Shown: positions 23,470 to 32,446, counted from the stretch's first letter. The stretch is DNA of 64,000 nucleotides from UBA7672 sp040398425 (GCA_040398425.1 JBBATZ010000013.1:9459-73458); one strand, 5' to 3'. Notes: a model not told the origin generated them from the sequence alone. Numbers and translations are program-made.

Positions 23470-25416
23470 TTACCGGCTGGGCGACGCCGGCGCATCAGCC
23501 TGTTCGCACACCGGCCCCAGCTGGGGATTGTCGATCGAGCTGCGCGCCATGTCGAGCAGGTGTCGGAAGGAATACCCGTCGCCTGTGCGCAGCCCCTGCC
23601 GCGGGCCTGTAAGGTTTGGTGACGAACTCACGTGCACCGCGAACACCTTGCCAGTCTCGAGGTCGAACACCGGCGATCCGCCCGACGCCTTGTTGGTCGA
23701 ATGGGTGTAGGTGATCGACTGCGCCGTGTCGCGCGACAACAGTTGGCTGATGTTCAGCGCCAGAGCATTGGGCGCGGGCCCATCCTCTGTCGCACCGTCC
23801 TGCGCCGGCAGGGCAATGCTCAGCATCGCGACCGTACGCTCGTCCGGCACGGACCCAAAAGCCTGACAATCGATGTCGCCCTGCGCAATGGCGCGCCAGC
23901 CAAAAGGTGGCGGCGCGTTCAGCCGCCAGATCTGGAACGGTCGTTCGCCGCCAAGCTGCGCAGGCGTCTGCCACACTCGCTCCGATGCGGTCAGCGCGAC
24001 GTCTGGCGCACGAGATGAGGCGTCCTTCGGAGTCAGCGCCGGAAATACCACCGTGATCACTTCTGGTCCCGGTTCCGGCTGGCCGGAAAGCTCATACCGC
24101 TGCACCAGCGTCGGATCGCCTGCGGTCAGGGTGTCGTCCGGTGAGCGGGGCGCAACGCCGGGAGGTCGCCCTGCCGCCGCTGCCGCAAGCTCCGCCTCTT
24201 TCCGACGCGCTGCTTCCTCGCGCTGCTCCTGCTCATAGATCTTCCGGTTCACATCGCTCATGGCCGGCACGGTGTCCGCCGGCGTCGCCCCCTGCGGCGG
24301 TTGCCATTTCAGCGGCCGCGCGGTCAGTGTGGGCTGCTCGGCATACAGAACCAGCAGCGGCTCCTTAGCATAGCGCGGATGGATCAGCCCGCCATCGATG
24401 ATGAAGCCGGTCTGCAGCCACGTCTTGTGCCCGCCGCCCTCGCGCGTGACGCGGACGATGGCGCCCGAGTAATTCCCGACAACCGGGTACCAGCCCGAGT
24501 CGACGACATAGTAACCGGTGTTCGATGGCGCCGTACGTAGCCACACGTCCGCCTCCAGCCGCAGATTGGCGGACCGTGCCTTGTCACGCTCGGTCTCGGC
24601 GATGGCCTGCGCTGCTTGCGCCTCGCCGCGTGCAACCTCCTTCGCCGCGCGCTGCTGTTCCGTGCTGTACCACTGCCAGCCTGCCAGCGCGGCGAGTCCC
24701 GCGAATACGACAGCCACGCCTGAAACCGCCGTCAGCAATCCCGCCTGTGCCCGTTTCCGCCGGCGCTCGGCCTCGATGCGGGCATCCGAAGACGCCTTGA
24801 TGAAATCGGCCTGATCGTCCGTGACTGGCGGTGCCGTGATCGGCTTGTCAGCCAGCCACTTGTTGGCGGCGTCAATATCAGTCCCCCGCAGCAGCATGTC
24901 CGCAGCGCGGCCACGCGCGGACCAGCGACTGCCCAGTTCGGCAAGCCGGGTATGCTCGCGTATCCAGTCGATATCGGTGCGCAGCGCGTTGGCCAACTCG
25001 GAGAGGCCCGTTGCGAACGTTCGGCCTTCGCCCGCAAAGAAAATGTAGTTCAGACGCTTCAACTCCGGGGCCGCCAGCGCGTCGTCGATCGGCCGCCAAA
25101 CGACTGGGAGGATGCGTTTGCGCAGGGCAACCGCCTGGCGCAGTTCCAGCGCGCAGTTCTCGGACGCAAGACTGTCGGGCGAGACGATATAGACAATCGA
25201 GTCCGCTTCAGTGATCAGGCCGGCGAGCCGCTTCTCCCAGTCCTCGCCTGGCGCGATGTCCTGACGGTCGATGTAAGGCGCAAAACCACATGCCGCGAGG
25301 CCGAGCACAAGTTCGCTGGCAAACGCCTTGTCCGCACGCGAATAGGAAATGAAGACCTTTATCCGTGTCTCGGCGACGCGAATTTCGGTCGTTACGGCTT
25401 GCTGTGTCGCGGTCAT
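23470..25416 (-). CDS. TIR domain-membrane-trypsin-like fusion protein
   Basis: A 648-residue protein in three parts. Residues 18-150 are a TIR domain: RIKVFISYSRADKAFASELV, then YIVSPDSLASENCALELRQA, where Glu-91 in C-x-x-E-L is the position used by NAD-cleaving TIRs. Residues 150-225 are a charged helical linker (LRGTDIDAANKWLADKPI). A single transmembrane helix spans about 226-249 (LLTAVSGVAVVFAGLAALAG). The remaining 400 residues, after a coiled stretch, resemble a trypsin/V8-like domain (TWLQTGFIIDGGLI and, near 577, ASGGSPVFDLETGKVFAVH). The motif usually reads GSSGSP, and the usual TNxHV histidine block is missing, so the protease part may be inactive. The ATG at 25416 is used; one 24 bases upstream is possible. 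Confidence 0.75.
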   Translation of the reverse strand: MTATQQAVTTEIRVAETRIKVFISYSRADKAFASELVLGLAACGFAPYIDRQDIAPGEDWEKRLAGLITEADSIVYIVSPDSLASENCALELRQAVALRKRILPVVWRPIDDALAAPELKRLNYIFFAGEGRTFATGLSELANALRTDIDWIREHTRLAELGSRWSARGRAADMLLRGTDIDAANKWLADKPITAPPVTDDQADFIKASSDARIEAERRRKRAQAGLLTAVSGVAVVFAGLAALAGWQWYSTEQQRAAKEVARGEAQAAQAIAETERDKARSANLRLEADVWLRTAPSNTGYYVVDSGWYPVVGNYSGAIVRVTREGGGHKTWLQTGFIIDGGLIHPRYAKEPLLVLYAEQPTLTARPLKWQPPQGATPADTVPAMSDVNRKIYEQEQREEAARRKEAELAAAAAGRPPGVAPRSPDDTLTAGDPTLVQRYELSGQPEPGPEVITVVFPALTPKDASSRAPDVALTASERVWQTPAQLGGERPFQIWRLNAPPPFGWRAIAQGDIDCQAFGSVPDERTVAMLSIALPAQDGATEDGPAPNALALNISQLLSRDTAQSITYTHSTNKASGGSPVFDLETGKVFAVHVSSSPNLTGPRQGLRTGDGYSFRHLLDMARSSIDNPQLGPVCEQADAPASPSR

Positions 25417-25503
25417 CCCCGGCGCTCCACCCGCCCGCAAAGGGCAGGGTGAAGCCTAGACCCGGTCGCTTGCCTGCGCCAGCGCCGGATCGTTCCGTGC
25501 GCG

Positions 25504-26976
25504 TCAGGCGGCAAAGATGCCCGGTTTGTAGCCCTTCCACGGCATCGCCATTTCCATCAGATAGGCGATCTCCAGCAGCAGGCCTTCTCCCCCCTTCGCC
25601 GCGCACACCTGCACGCCGATCGGCAGGTTGGCCGCCGTCCGCCCCAGCGGCAGGCTGATCGCCGGCGCCCCGCAGACATTGTGGATCAGCGTGTAGCCAA
25701 CCTGCTGCAACAGCCGCTCGCGCAGCGTGTCGAACGGCACGTCCCCGCGCAGATACCCCAGCGGCGAGGGCGGAGAGGCGAACATCGGCGTCAACACGAT
25801 GTCGAAGTCCTTCATCCACTCATTGTAGGCGAGCGTGGCCCCCATCAGCCGGCTGAAGACGGCGCTGATGTCGCTCTCGCGCAGCTTCGCCGCGTCCGCC
25901 GCCATGCGCAGGCTGAAGGGCTCGAAGCTGGTCTCGTCGATCGGCTTGTTGAATTGCTTGGCGGCGCCGGCAAGGTCCTGCGCTGCGCCAAGTGACCAGA
26001 ACGCAAGGAAGTCATCGCCGAATGTCGGCGCCGTCGGCCAGTCGGTCGGTGTGACGCTGTGGCCGAGACCTTCCAGCGTCGTAGCGGCTTTCTTCACGAC
26101 GGCGGCGACCTCCGCGTCCGCCTCATGCCCGGCGAACCCCTTGGTCAGAATGCCGACGCGCAGCTTGCGCTTCAGCGGATCGGTCACCATCCCGACGGCC
26201 GGCAGGATCGCCTCGGCACCCGTGCGCTCGGTCAGTGACAGGAACAGCGCCGTGTCGCGCACGGTGTGCGAGACGCAGCCCTGGACCGAAATCTCCAGCG
26301 GCCCCGGCGCCGCTTCGCTCACCATCCGTCCCCGCGACGGTTTCAGTCCGACCAGACCGCAATTCGCCGCCGGGAATCTGATCGATCCGCCCCCGTCATT
26401 CGCATGCGCAATCGGCACCACCCCTGCCGCCACTGCCGCCGCCGATCCGCCAGACGATCCAGCGGTCGACCGCGTCGGATCCCATGGATTGCGAGTCGGC
26501 CCGAAAGCCAGCGGCTCTGTCGTCGGCAGGTAGCCATTCTCCGGCGCTGACGACTTGCCGATACTGATCAAGCCCGTGCCCAGCATCCTGGTGACGAAGG
26601 CATCCTGCGTCGTGGCGGGCGCTATGCCTGCAGTGATGCGCGATCCCGACCGCGTCTGCGCACCGATCTGATTGTTGAGATCCTTCACGAGATACGGCAC
26701 GCCGGCCAGAGGGCCCGCGCCCGGGTTCGCCGCTTTCGCCCGTGCATCGGCGAACGTGTCGTTGACCAGGAAGTTGATCTTCGGCTGCACAGCCTGCGCG
26801 CGCGCGATTGCGGCGTCGATGGCTTCCTTCGCCGACATCTTGCCGGACTTGATCAGCCCGGCCATCTCGGTTGCATCCGGATTGCCGCCCCCCGCAACAG
26901 CGGTCGGCGCGCTCGCACATGCAGCAACGCCCGTCGCCCAGACCGTCGCCACAAGTCCGCGTCGTGTCAGCCGCAT
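25504..26976 (-). CDS. Amidase-signature hydrolase, exported
   Basis: A 490-residue protein of the amidase signature family. The Ser-cisSer-Lys triad is visible: Lys in VPYLVKDLNNQIGAQTRSG and the Gly/Ser-rich AGSSGGSAAAVAAGVVPIAH with DGGGSIRFPAANCGLVGLKP. It hydrolyses an amide bond, and the substrate is unknown. The N-terminus MRLTRRGLVATVWATGVAAC has a twin Arg followed by a hydrophobic stretch and a Cys, so Tat export and a lipid anchor are plausible. The ATG at 26976 fits this signal. A second, more distant amidase is at 43.6-45.0 kb. Confidence 0.87.
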   Translation of the reverse strand: MRLTRRGLVATVWATGVAACASAPTAVAGGGNPDATEMAGLIKSGKMSAKEAIDAAIARAQAVQPKINFLVNDTFADARAKAANPGAGPLAGVPYLVKDLNNQIGAQTRSGSRITAGIAPATTQDAFVTRMLGTGLISIGKSSAPENGYLPTTEPLAFGPTRNPWDPTRSTAGSSGGSAAAVAAGVVPIAHANDGGGSIRFPAANCGLVGLKPSRGRMVSEAAPGPLEISVQGCVSHTVRDTALFLSLTERTGAEAILPAVGMVTDPLKRKLRVGILTKGFAGHEADAEVAAVVKKAATTLEGLGHSVTPTDWPTAPTFGDDFLAFWSLGAAQDLAGAAKQFNKPIDETSFEPFSLRMAADAAKLRESDISAVFSRLMGATLAYNEWMKDFDIVLTPMFASPPSPLGYLRGDVPFDTLRERLLQQVGYTLIHNVCGAPAISLPLGRTAANLPIGVQVCAAKGGEGLLLEIAYLMEMAMPWKGYKPGIFAA

Positions 26977-27069
26977 CGTCCGTCTCCCTGAAGTCCTTGA
27001 CGTGATCCGACAGCAAGCGCGTCCCGGATGCAACCGGCGCTGCGAAGGAAAATCACGCGGGCCTGTGTG

Positions 27070-27456
27070 CTAGCCGCGCGGTTCGATCAGGTCCCACGGG
27101 TTGCCGTAGAGGTCTTCGAATACTGCGACCTTGCCATAGGGCTCCGTACGCGGCGCTTCGCGGAAGACCACGCCCTCTGCTTTCATGTGCGCATGATCGC
27201 GATCGAAATCGGCGGTCTCGAGGAACAGGAACACTCGCCCGCCTGCCTGCTTGCCCACGGCCGCCGCCTGATCCGGCTTGTCCGCCCGCGCCAGCAGAAG
27301 CGCCGCCCCACGCGTGCCCGGCGGCTCCACCACGACCCAGCGCTTGCCCCCGCCCATGTCGATGTCGTCGGCCAGTTCGAAGCCAAGGCATCGCGTGAAC
27401 CAGGCGATCGCCTCGTCATAGTCACGCACAAGAAAGGCGAGTTTGGCGATCTGCAT
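27070..27456 (-). CDS. VOC (glyoxalase/bleomycin-resistance fold) protein
   Basis: A 128-residue single-unit VOC protein. MQIAKLAFLVRDYDEAIAWF and TRCLGFELADDIDMGGGKRW form the first beta-alpha-beta-beta-beta unit. VFLFLETADFDRDHAHMKAE and VAVFEDLYGNPWDLIEPRG form the second, ending in the typical D-x-x-G-N-x-x-x-L-x-x Glu. Such proteins bind a metal and do isomerisation, ring cleavage or antibiotic binding. The exact role is open. It starts 13 bases after the fhs stop, so it is co-transcribed with fhs. Confidence 0.82.
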   Translation of the reverse strand: MQIAKLAFLVRDYDEAIAWFTRCLGFELADDIDMGGGKRWVVVEPPGTRGAALLLARADKPDQAAAVGKQAGGRVFLFLETADFDRDHAHMKAEGVVFREAPRTEPYGKVAVFEDLYGNPWDLIEPRG

Positions 27457-27469
27457 CAAGCCATCTCCC

Positions 27470-29140
27470 TCACGACAGGCCGTGAATATTGCCGTCCGCA
27501 TCCAGCGACATGATCTCCGCTGCAGGTTGTCGCGGCAGACCGGGCATCGTCATCAGGTCGCCGCAGATCGCCACCACGAAGCCGGCCCCGGCCGACAGCC
27601 GCACCTCCCGCACGTCCAGCACATGCCCCTCCGGTGCGCCCAGCTTCGTCGGGTCGGTCGAGAACGAATACTGTGTCTTGGCGATGCAGACGGGCAGGCG
27701 GCCATAGCCGGCCTCCTCCCACCGCTGCAGCTGCGCCACCACCTTGGCCGACGCATCGACACGGGCCGCACGATAGATGCGCTTCGCTGTCATCTCGATC
27801 TTGTCGAGCAGGGGCAGGGCATCGTCATACAGCGGCTTGAAACTGTCTTCGGTCTTGGCCAGCTGCGCGACCACCGCATGCGCCAGCTCTTCTGCGCCCT
27901 TGCCGCCCTCCGCCCAATGCTTGCAGACGATCGCCTGCGCGCCCATCGCGCCAACAATACGCTTCACCGCTTCAACTTCGGCCTGCGTATCCGTGGTGAA
28001 ATGGTTCAGCGCCACGATCACCGGCAGGCCATAGCCTTTCAGGTTCTCGATATGCCGCTGCACGTTCACTGCGCCCCGCTGCAGGGCATCGACATCCTCG
28101 CGACCCAGATCGCCCTTCGCCACGCCGCCATTCATCTTCATCGAGCGGATTGTCGCTACCAGAACTGCCATGCGCGGTTTGAGCCCGGCCAGCCGGCACT
28201 TGATGTCGAAGAATTTCTGCGCGCCGAGGTCGGCGCCAAATCCCGCCTCGGTCACCACGATCTCGCCCAGCTTGAGAGCTGCCTTCGTCGCTGTCACGGA
28301 GTTGCAGCCATGCGCGATATTCGCGAACGGTCCCAGATGCACGATGGCCGGCGTGTTCTCGATCGTCTGCACCAGGTTCGGCAGCAACGCATCCTTGAGC
28401 AACACCGCCATCGCGCCATCGGCCTTCAGGTCCCCCGCTGTGATAGGCTTCCGCTCGCGCGTCTCGGCCACGATGATGCGTGACAGCCGCGCCTTCAGGT
28501 CCGCCAGATCGGTCGTGAGGCACAGGATCGCCATCACTTCCGACGCTACCGTGATGTCGAACCCGCTCTCGCCCGGCGTGCCGTTCGCGACGCCGCCCAG
28601 CCCGGTCACAACGCTCCGCAGGCTCCGATCATTTACGTCCAGCGCCCGGCGCCAGCGGATACGCCGCACATCAATGCCCAGCGCATTGCCCCAGTGGATG
28701 TGGTTGTCCAGCATCGCGGCCAGCAGATTGTGCGCCGCCGTGATAGCGTGGAAGTCGCCGGTGAAGTGAAGGTTGATGTCCTCCATCGGTACGACCTGGC
28801 TCATGCCGCCGCCCGTCGCGCCACCCTTCTGACCGAAACACGGCCCAAGCGACGGCTCACGCAGCGCGATCACCGCCCGCTTGCCGATTCGCGTCAGTGC
28901 ATCGCCCAGCCCCACCGTGGTCGTGGTTTTTCCCTCGCCCGCAGGCGTCGGGTTCATCGCCGTCACGAGCACCAGATCGCCATCCGGCCTGTCATTCAGC
29001 GATTTCAGATACACAGCCGAAATCTTCGCCTTGGTGTGCCCATAGGGAATCAGCGCTTCCGCCGGCACGCCAAGCTTCGCACCGATCTCGTTGACCGGTT
29101 TCATCTTCGCCCGGCGCGCAATCTCGACATCGCTGTCCAT
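27470..29140 (-). CDS. fhs: Formate-tetrahydrofolate ligase
   Basis: A 556-residue enzyme that joins formate to tetrahydrofolate with ATP, giving 10-formyl-THF for purines, fMet and C1 oxidation. The ATP site is MNPTPAGEGKTTTTVGLGDA, and REPSLGPCFGQKGGATGGGM and INLHFTGDFHAITAAHNLLA are the folate/formate blocks. Length is normal. It is followed at 13 bases by a VOC gene. The start ATG at 29140 has GGGG upstream. The 150 bases to the divergent lipoprotein gene probably hold both promoters. Confidence 0.97.
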   Translation of the reverse strand: MDSDVEIARRAKMKPVNEIGAKLGVPAEALIPYGHTKAKISAVYLKSLNDRPDGDLVLVTAMNPTPAGEGKTTTTVGLGDALTRIGKRAVIALREPSLGPCFGQKGGATGGGMSQVVPMEDINLHFTGDFHAITAAHNLLAAMLDNHIHWGNALGIDVRRIRWRRALDVNDRSLRSVVTGLGGVANGTPGESGFDITVASEVMAILCLTTDLADLKARLSRIIVAETRERKPITAGDLKADGAMAVLLKDALLPNLVQTIENTPAIVHLGPFANIAHGCNSVTATKAALKLGEIVVTEAGFGADLGAQKFFDIKCRLAGLKPRMAVLVATIRSMKMNGGVAKGDLGREDVDALQRGAVNVQRHIENLKGYGLPVIVALNHFTTDTQAEVEAVKRIVGAMGAQAIVCKHWAEGGKGAEELAHAVVAQLAKTEDSFKPLYDDALPLLDKIEMTAKRIYRAARVDASAKVVAQLQRWEEAGYGRLPVCIAKTQYSFSTDPTKLGAPEGHVLDVREVRLSAGAGFVVAICGDLMTMPGLPRQPAAEIMSLDADGNIHGLS

Positions 29141-29290
29141 GGAGACCCCATTCTGCTGCCGCGATCTAAACGGGCAGGGCGGGGCCTGTCACGTGGAAGC
29201 AGTAAGGCCTGCACAAGCCATTTCGCCCGCCGCCTTTGCGCCGCATTGCAGCGTGCTATTTCTGATCATTCGGAACCACGGGAGTCCCCG

Positions 29291-29752
29291 ATGAAACTCG
29301 CCGCATTCTTGCTCGCCGCTAGCGCGCTCGCCCTGTCCGCCTGCGCAACGGCGCCATCCGCCGGTGCCGCCAGTGCGGCAAGTGCGAACCTGCAGGAAAC
29401 CGCCAGCCTGATGGTCTCGGTCAGCCAGCATGGCGAAGGCTCGGACGCTGCCAGCATCGCGGACCTCTCCGCCCAGGTCGACGCGCAGGTCGCGGCTGCG
29501 CCAAACGATCCCTTCGTCCTCAAGCTCGCCGCCCAGTCCCGCACCACGCTCGCGGACTACGCGGCAGACGCCGCCCAGAAGACATCGCTCCGCCGACAAG
29601 CCCTTGCGGAATTCGACAAGGCCATCAGCCTGTCGCAATCCGATACCGCCTCCCACATCGTCAAGATCAACGGCCAGGACACCGCGGTCGATCTCAAGGA
29701 CATTACCGACCTGCGCGCACAACTCGCGGCAACAATCACGGCGAACCAGTAG
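29291..29752 (+). CDS. Small putative lipoprotein, function unknown
   Basis: A 153-residue protein with a lipobox signal (MKLAAFLLAASALALSAC). The mature part is helical with Ala/Ser-rich low complexity at first, then segments such as LSAQVDAQVAAAPNDPFVLK and QALAEFDKAISLSQSDTASH, which are TPR-like in spacing but too weak to call. No catalytic motif is seen. It is preceded by GGGAGTCCCCG and lies divergent from fhs. The same Ala-rich lipoprotein style recurs across this window. Function unknown. Confidence 0.6.
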   Translation: MKLAAFLLAASALALSACATAPSAGAASAASANLQETASLMVSVSQHGEGSDAASIADLSAQVDAQVAAAPNDPFVLKLAAQSRTTLADYAADAAQKTSLRRQALAEFDKAISLSQSDTASHIVKINGQDTAVDLKDITDLRAQLAATITANQ

Positions 29753-29768
29753 ACCGGAGGAGGGGAGC

Positions 29769-30929
29769 CTAAATCTCCCCCGCCTTCGCCATCCGCTGCA
29801 GCTCGCGCCCAATCACCATCTGCTGGATCTGCGTCGTGCCCTCATAGAGCCGCAGGATGCGCACGTCGCGGTAGAAGCGCTCCACTGCATAGTCCGCGAT
29901 ATAGCCGGCGCCGCCATGCACCTGCACGGCGCGGTCCGCCACGCGGCCCACCATCTCGGTGCACCACATCTTGGTAGCCGCCGCGATCAGCGCGGTCTTC
30001 TCCTTGGCGTCGTACTTGCGCACGCCGTCCATCACCATCGCGCGGCCTGCCGCAGCCTCCGCGTAGCTCTCCGCGATCATGCCCATCACCAGCTGGTGCT
30101 CGATGATCGGCTTGCCGAACTGCTTCCGCTCGCTGGCATAGCGCACCATCTCCTCGACCAGCCGTTCCGCAATCCCGACGCTCAGCGCCGAAATATGTAG
30201 CCGTCCGCGATCGAGCACGGACATCGCGACCTTCATGCCTTCGCCTTCTTCTCCAAGACGGGACGTGATCGGTACACGCGCATCCTCGAAGATCACGTCG
30301 CAGACATTCGCGCCCTGCTGGCCCATCTTCTTCTCGGGCTTGCCGATGGTCACGCCCGGCGTTGAGCGCTCGACAATGAAGGCGGAAAGCCCCTTCGGTC
30401 CCGGCGTGTTCTGATCCGTCCGCGCCATCACGGTGAAGATCGTCGCCTTGTCGGCATTCGTGATGTAGCGCTTCGATCCGTTGAGCACGTAGTAATTGCC
30501 ATCGCGCACGGCCCTCGTCTTCGCCGAGCCCGCGTCCGATCCTGCATCCGGCTCGGTCAGCGCGAAGCTTGCAATCGCTTCGCCCGTCGCCAGTTTCGGC
30601 AGCCAATCGCGCTTCTGGTCCTCGGTGCCGAACATCACGATCCCCTGGCTGCCGATGCCGACATTGGTGCCAAAGGTCGAACGAAACGCCGGTGAGGTGC
30701 GTCCCATCTCGAGGATCACCAGCGCCTCCTCCTCCATGGTGAGGCCGAGCCCGCCATACGCTTCCGAGATCGACAGCCCGAAGAGTCCGAGATCACGCAT
30801 ATCCTGCACGATCTTGTCCGGTATCGCATTGGTCTCAGACACCAGTTGCTCGTTCGGCCGGCAAACCTCGTTGACGAAGCGCCTTACAGTTTCTATCAGC
30901 TGCCGCCGCGTCTCCAGATCGAGCGCCAT
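29769..30929 (-). CDS. Acyl-CoA dehydrogenase
   Basis: A 386-residue FAD enzyme that makes the alpha,beta double bond of acyl-CoA. GEAIASFALTEPDAGSDAGS is the flavin/substrate loop. The C-terminal helical domain holds RYASERKQFGKPIIEHQLVM, VQVHGGAGYIADYAVERFYR and the YEGTTQIQQMVIGRELQRMA block, where the Glu of YEGT is the usual catalytic base. Chain-length preference is not clear. ATG 30929 is preceded by GGAGAG. An 18-bp perfect palindrome lies 33-50 bases upstream of the start (30962-30979) and may be an operator. Confidence 0.93.
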   Translation of the reverse strand: MALDLETRRQLIETVRRFVNEVCRPNEQLVSETNAIPDKIVQDMRDLGLFGLSISEAYGGLGLTMEEEALVILEMGRTSPAFRSTFGTNVGIGSQGIVMFGTEDQKRDWLPKLATGEAIASFALTEPDAGSDAGSAKTRAVRDGNYYVLNGSKRYITNADKATIFTVMARTDQNTPGPKGLSAFIVERSTPGVTIGKPEKKMGQQGANVCDVIFEDARVPITSRLGEEGEGMKVAMSVLDRGRLHISALSVGIAERLVEEMVRYASERKQFGKPIIEHQLVMGMIAESYAEAAAGRAMVMDGVRKYDAKEKTALIAAATKMWCTEMVGRVADRAVQVHGGAGYIADYAVERFYRDVRILRLYEGTTQIQQMVIGRELQRMAKAGEI

Positions 30930-30961
30930 GTCATCTCTCCATCTTCGCAATCGCCTGCGGT

Positions 30962-30979
30962 CTCTCGCACGTGCGAGAG
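30962..30979. promoter_or_regulatory. 18-bp perfect palindrome upstream of acyl-CoA dehydrogenase
   Basis: The sequence CTCTCGCAC GTGCGAGAG is a perfect 9+9 palindrome lying 33-50 bases before the acyl-CoA dehydrogenase ATG. Its position and symmetry fit the binding site of a dimeric regulator. On the plus strand it is followed by GCGTTTTAT, so it could also act as a weak terminator. The regulator is unknown. Confidence 0.45.
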
Positions 30980-31472
30980 CGTTTTATCAACAGCGCCGTC
31001 AACAGTTTCCACAAGGCGCCGCAATTGGCGCCGCAAACTTTTCTGGCATCCTGATCGCGTCCGGAGAGGAGACCGTCGCGGGTCAAGCAACTGGATGTCC
31101 CCGCTGGTAAGCCTGATTGGACAGGCGCTGAGTGTAAGGGGAGCAACGAGCACCGGACGTAGAGTTCGCCGCGCACGGCGGACGCTGCTCTCAGGCGGGA
31201 TCCAAGACCGCAGGAGCCCTCGTAAGAGGGAACGGATGTGGGCGCGGCCTCAGCTGCGCGGGAACAGGGAAGTGGGCCAACGCCCAGAGTTCTGTGACTG
31301 CGCGCACCAAGGCGCTCAAGGCTCAGCTTCGCCGCAAGGCGTCGAACGGGCGGCCCCTGATCAGGGCCATGGCCGTCAGGCCGAAAGTCCGAAGGACGCG
31401 CATCGGCGGACAACCATGGTGTCGCGCCGGCCCTGCGAGAGCAGAGCCGGCGTCATGGTTTTCGGGCTGACG
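30980..31472. other. Gene-free region with many hairpins, possible structured RNA
   Basis: The 543 bases between the acyl-CoA dehydrogenase start and the next gene end hold no credible gene: all open frames are Arg/Ala/Pro-rich and mutually exclusive. A direct repeat GGCGCCGCAA occurs at 31015 and 31027. From 31100 on there are many short stems, such as GCCGCGCACGGC, CCCTCGTAAGAGGG, GGGCCAACGCCC, CCTGATCAGG and GCCGGCCCTGCG...GCAGAGCCGGC. The density of stems suggests a structured RNA, but I recognise no known class (not RNase P, tmRNA or SRP RNA), and the strand is unclear. Confidence 0.35.
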
Positions 31473-32291
31473 TTACTCCACCGCCGCAACAGCCTTCCGC
31501 CGCTTTGGTATGCGCACCAACACCAGCCACACCCCCATCGCAGCCAGCGGCGCCAGCGCTGCAACGTACGGTATGGCGGATTCCCGCATCCACACCGGCA
31601 TCACCTGCATCTGCCCGAGGAAGAACGATCCGGATGCGATGAACAACGAAAAGCACATCCGCCACAGATGCCGCGCAATCCGCGCTGTCCCGCTCAGCGT
31701 GCGCCGCGCTAGGACGTGAATTTCTCCGGCCGCTGCAAACAGCCCCGCCGCCATGAAGATGACGAACGCTTCCGGCGGCGAGCCATCGATGGTGCCGGTC
31801 GGACTGTCCGCGCCTATCTTCATGAACAGCGCACCCGCGCCCGCAATCGTCAACGCCACGATCAGCCCTGCGATCTGAAAGACGCCAGCCTTGATTTCCG
31901 GCTTCTGCGCCGCTGACCAACCGGTCAGCAAAAGGTACAGCGCCATCACGCCGGCAATGGTGTTCGGCCGCTGACCGTCATCGAGGAAAGGCGCGACGCA
32001 CGCCGCTACGACGTAACAAACCAGCATCACCCAGAAGAACACCGTCCCGGCAGCGCGGTGGATCTTGCGCCCCTTGCGGCTTGCGATGGCGATGGCGCCG
32101 GTCGCGATACCGGCCGCGCCGCCGATGATGTGCGTCCACAGCAACGCCGCGGCACCGACATGGAGCCATAACGGCGCATCCGCCGGGGCCAGCAGCACGC
32201 TTGCCTCTGCGCTGCCCGCTGCGATCAGCATGACGCCGACCGCCATCGCAAGCCGCCCCCCCGCCACATTCAATCGATCCGCCAATCGCAT
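31473..32291 (-). CDS. DUF2306-like multi-pass membrane protein
   Basis: A 272-residue inner-membrane protein with about seven hydrophobic segments, for example LNVAGGRLAMAVGVMLIAAG and FVIFMAAGLFAAAGEIHVLA. HIIGGAAGIATGAIAIASRK and RKIHRAAGTVFFWVMLVCYV resemble the DUF2306 motif, in which paired His residues sit at helix ends. No transport or enzymatic role is known for this family. It ends in a basic cytoplasmic tail (RIPKRRKAVAAVE). It seems to be transcribed alone. Confidence 0.7.
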   Translation of the reverse strand: MRLADRLNVAGGRLAMAVGVMLIAAGSAEASVLLAPADAPLWLHVGAAALLWTHIIGGAAGIATGAIAIASRKGRKIHRAAGTVFFWVMLVCYVVAACVAPFLDDGQRPNTIAGVMALYLLLTGWSAAQKPEIKAGVFQIAGLIVALTIAGAGALFMKIGADSPTGTIDGSPPEAFVIFMAAGLFAAAGEIHVLARRTLSGTARIARHLWRMCFSLFIASGSFFLGQMQVMPVWMRESAIPYVAALAPLAAMGVWLVLVRIPKRRKAVAAVE

Positions 32292-32415
32292 GCTCCATGG
32301 GGACTGCGCTCACGCAGCGACGACCTCAGAGTTTCTGATAACCGGGATCGCGGCCATGTCCCGGCGTAACGCGCGCATGATCCGGCGGGACAGGGGAAGC
32401 GATCGGAAAACGGGC

Positions 32416-32446
32416 AAAGAAAAACCCCGCACCTTGCGATGCGGGG
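32416..32446 (-). terminator. Rho-independent terminator
   Basis: On the minus strand CCCCGC/GCGGGG form a 6-bp GC stem with a 10-base loop, followed by TTTTTCTTTG. It lies 40 bases after the stop of the 32486-32815 gene and would end that transcript. Confidence 0.75.

Noticed and set aside
28694..29752. 352-codon plus-strand frame spanning the fhs 5' end and the small lipoprotein
   Set aside because: The upstream part is antisense to fhs and lacks domain features; the lipoprotein signal begins at 29291.
31201..31260. AAGAGGGAA-like string suggesting a cobalamin riboswitch
   Set aside because: The B12 box and the other conserved blocks are missing or in the wrong order, and no cobalamin-related gene follows.
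31100..31470. RNase P RNA, tmRNA or SRP RNA in the hairpin-rich gap
   Set aside because: The universally conserved strings (such as GAGGAAAGTCC for RNase P, the tag-peptide frame for tmRNA, or GGAAGCAGCCA for SRP RNA) are not found on either strand.
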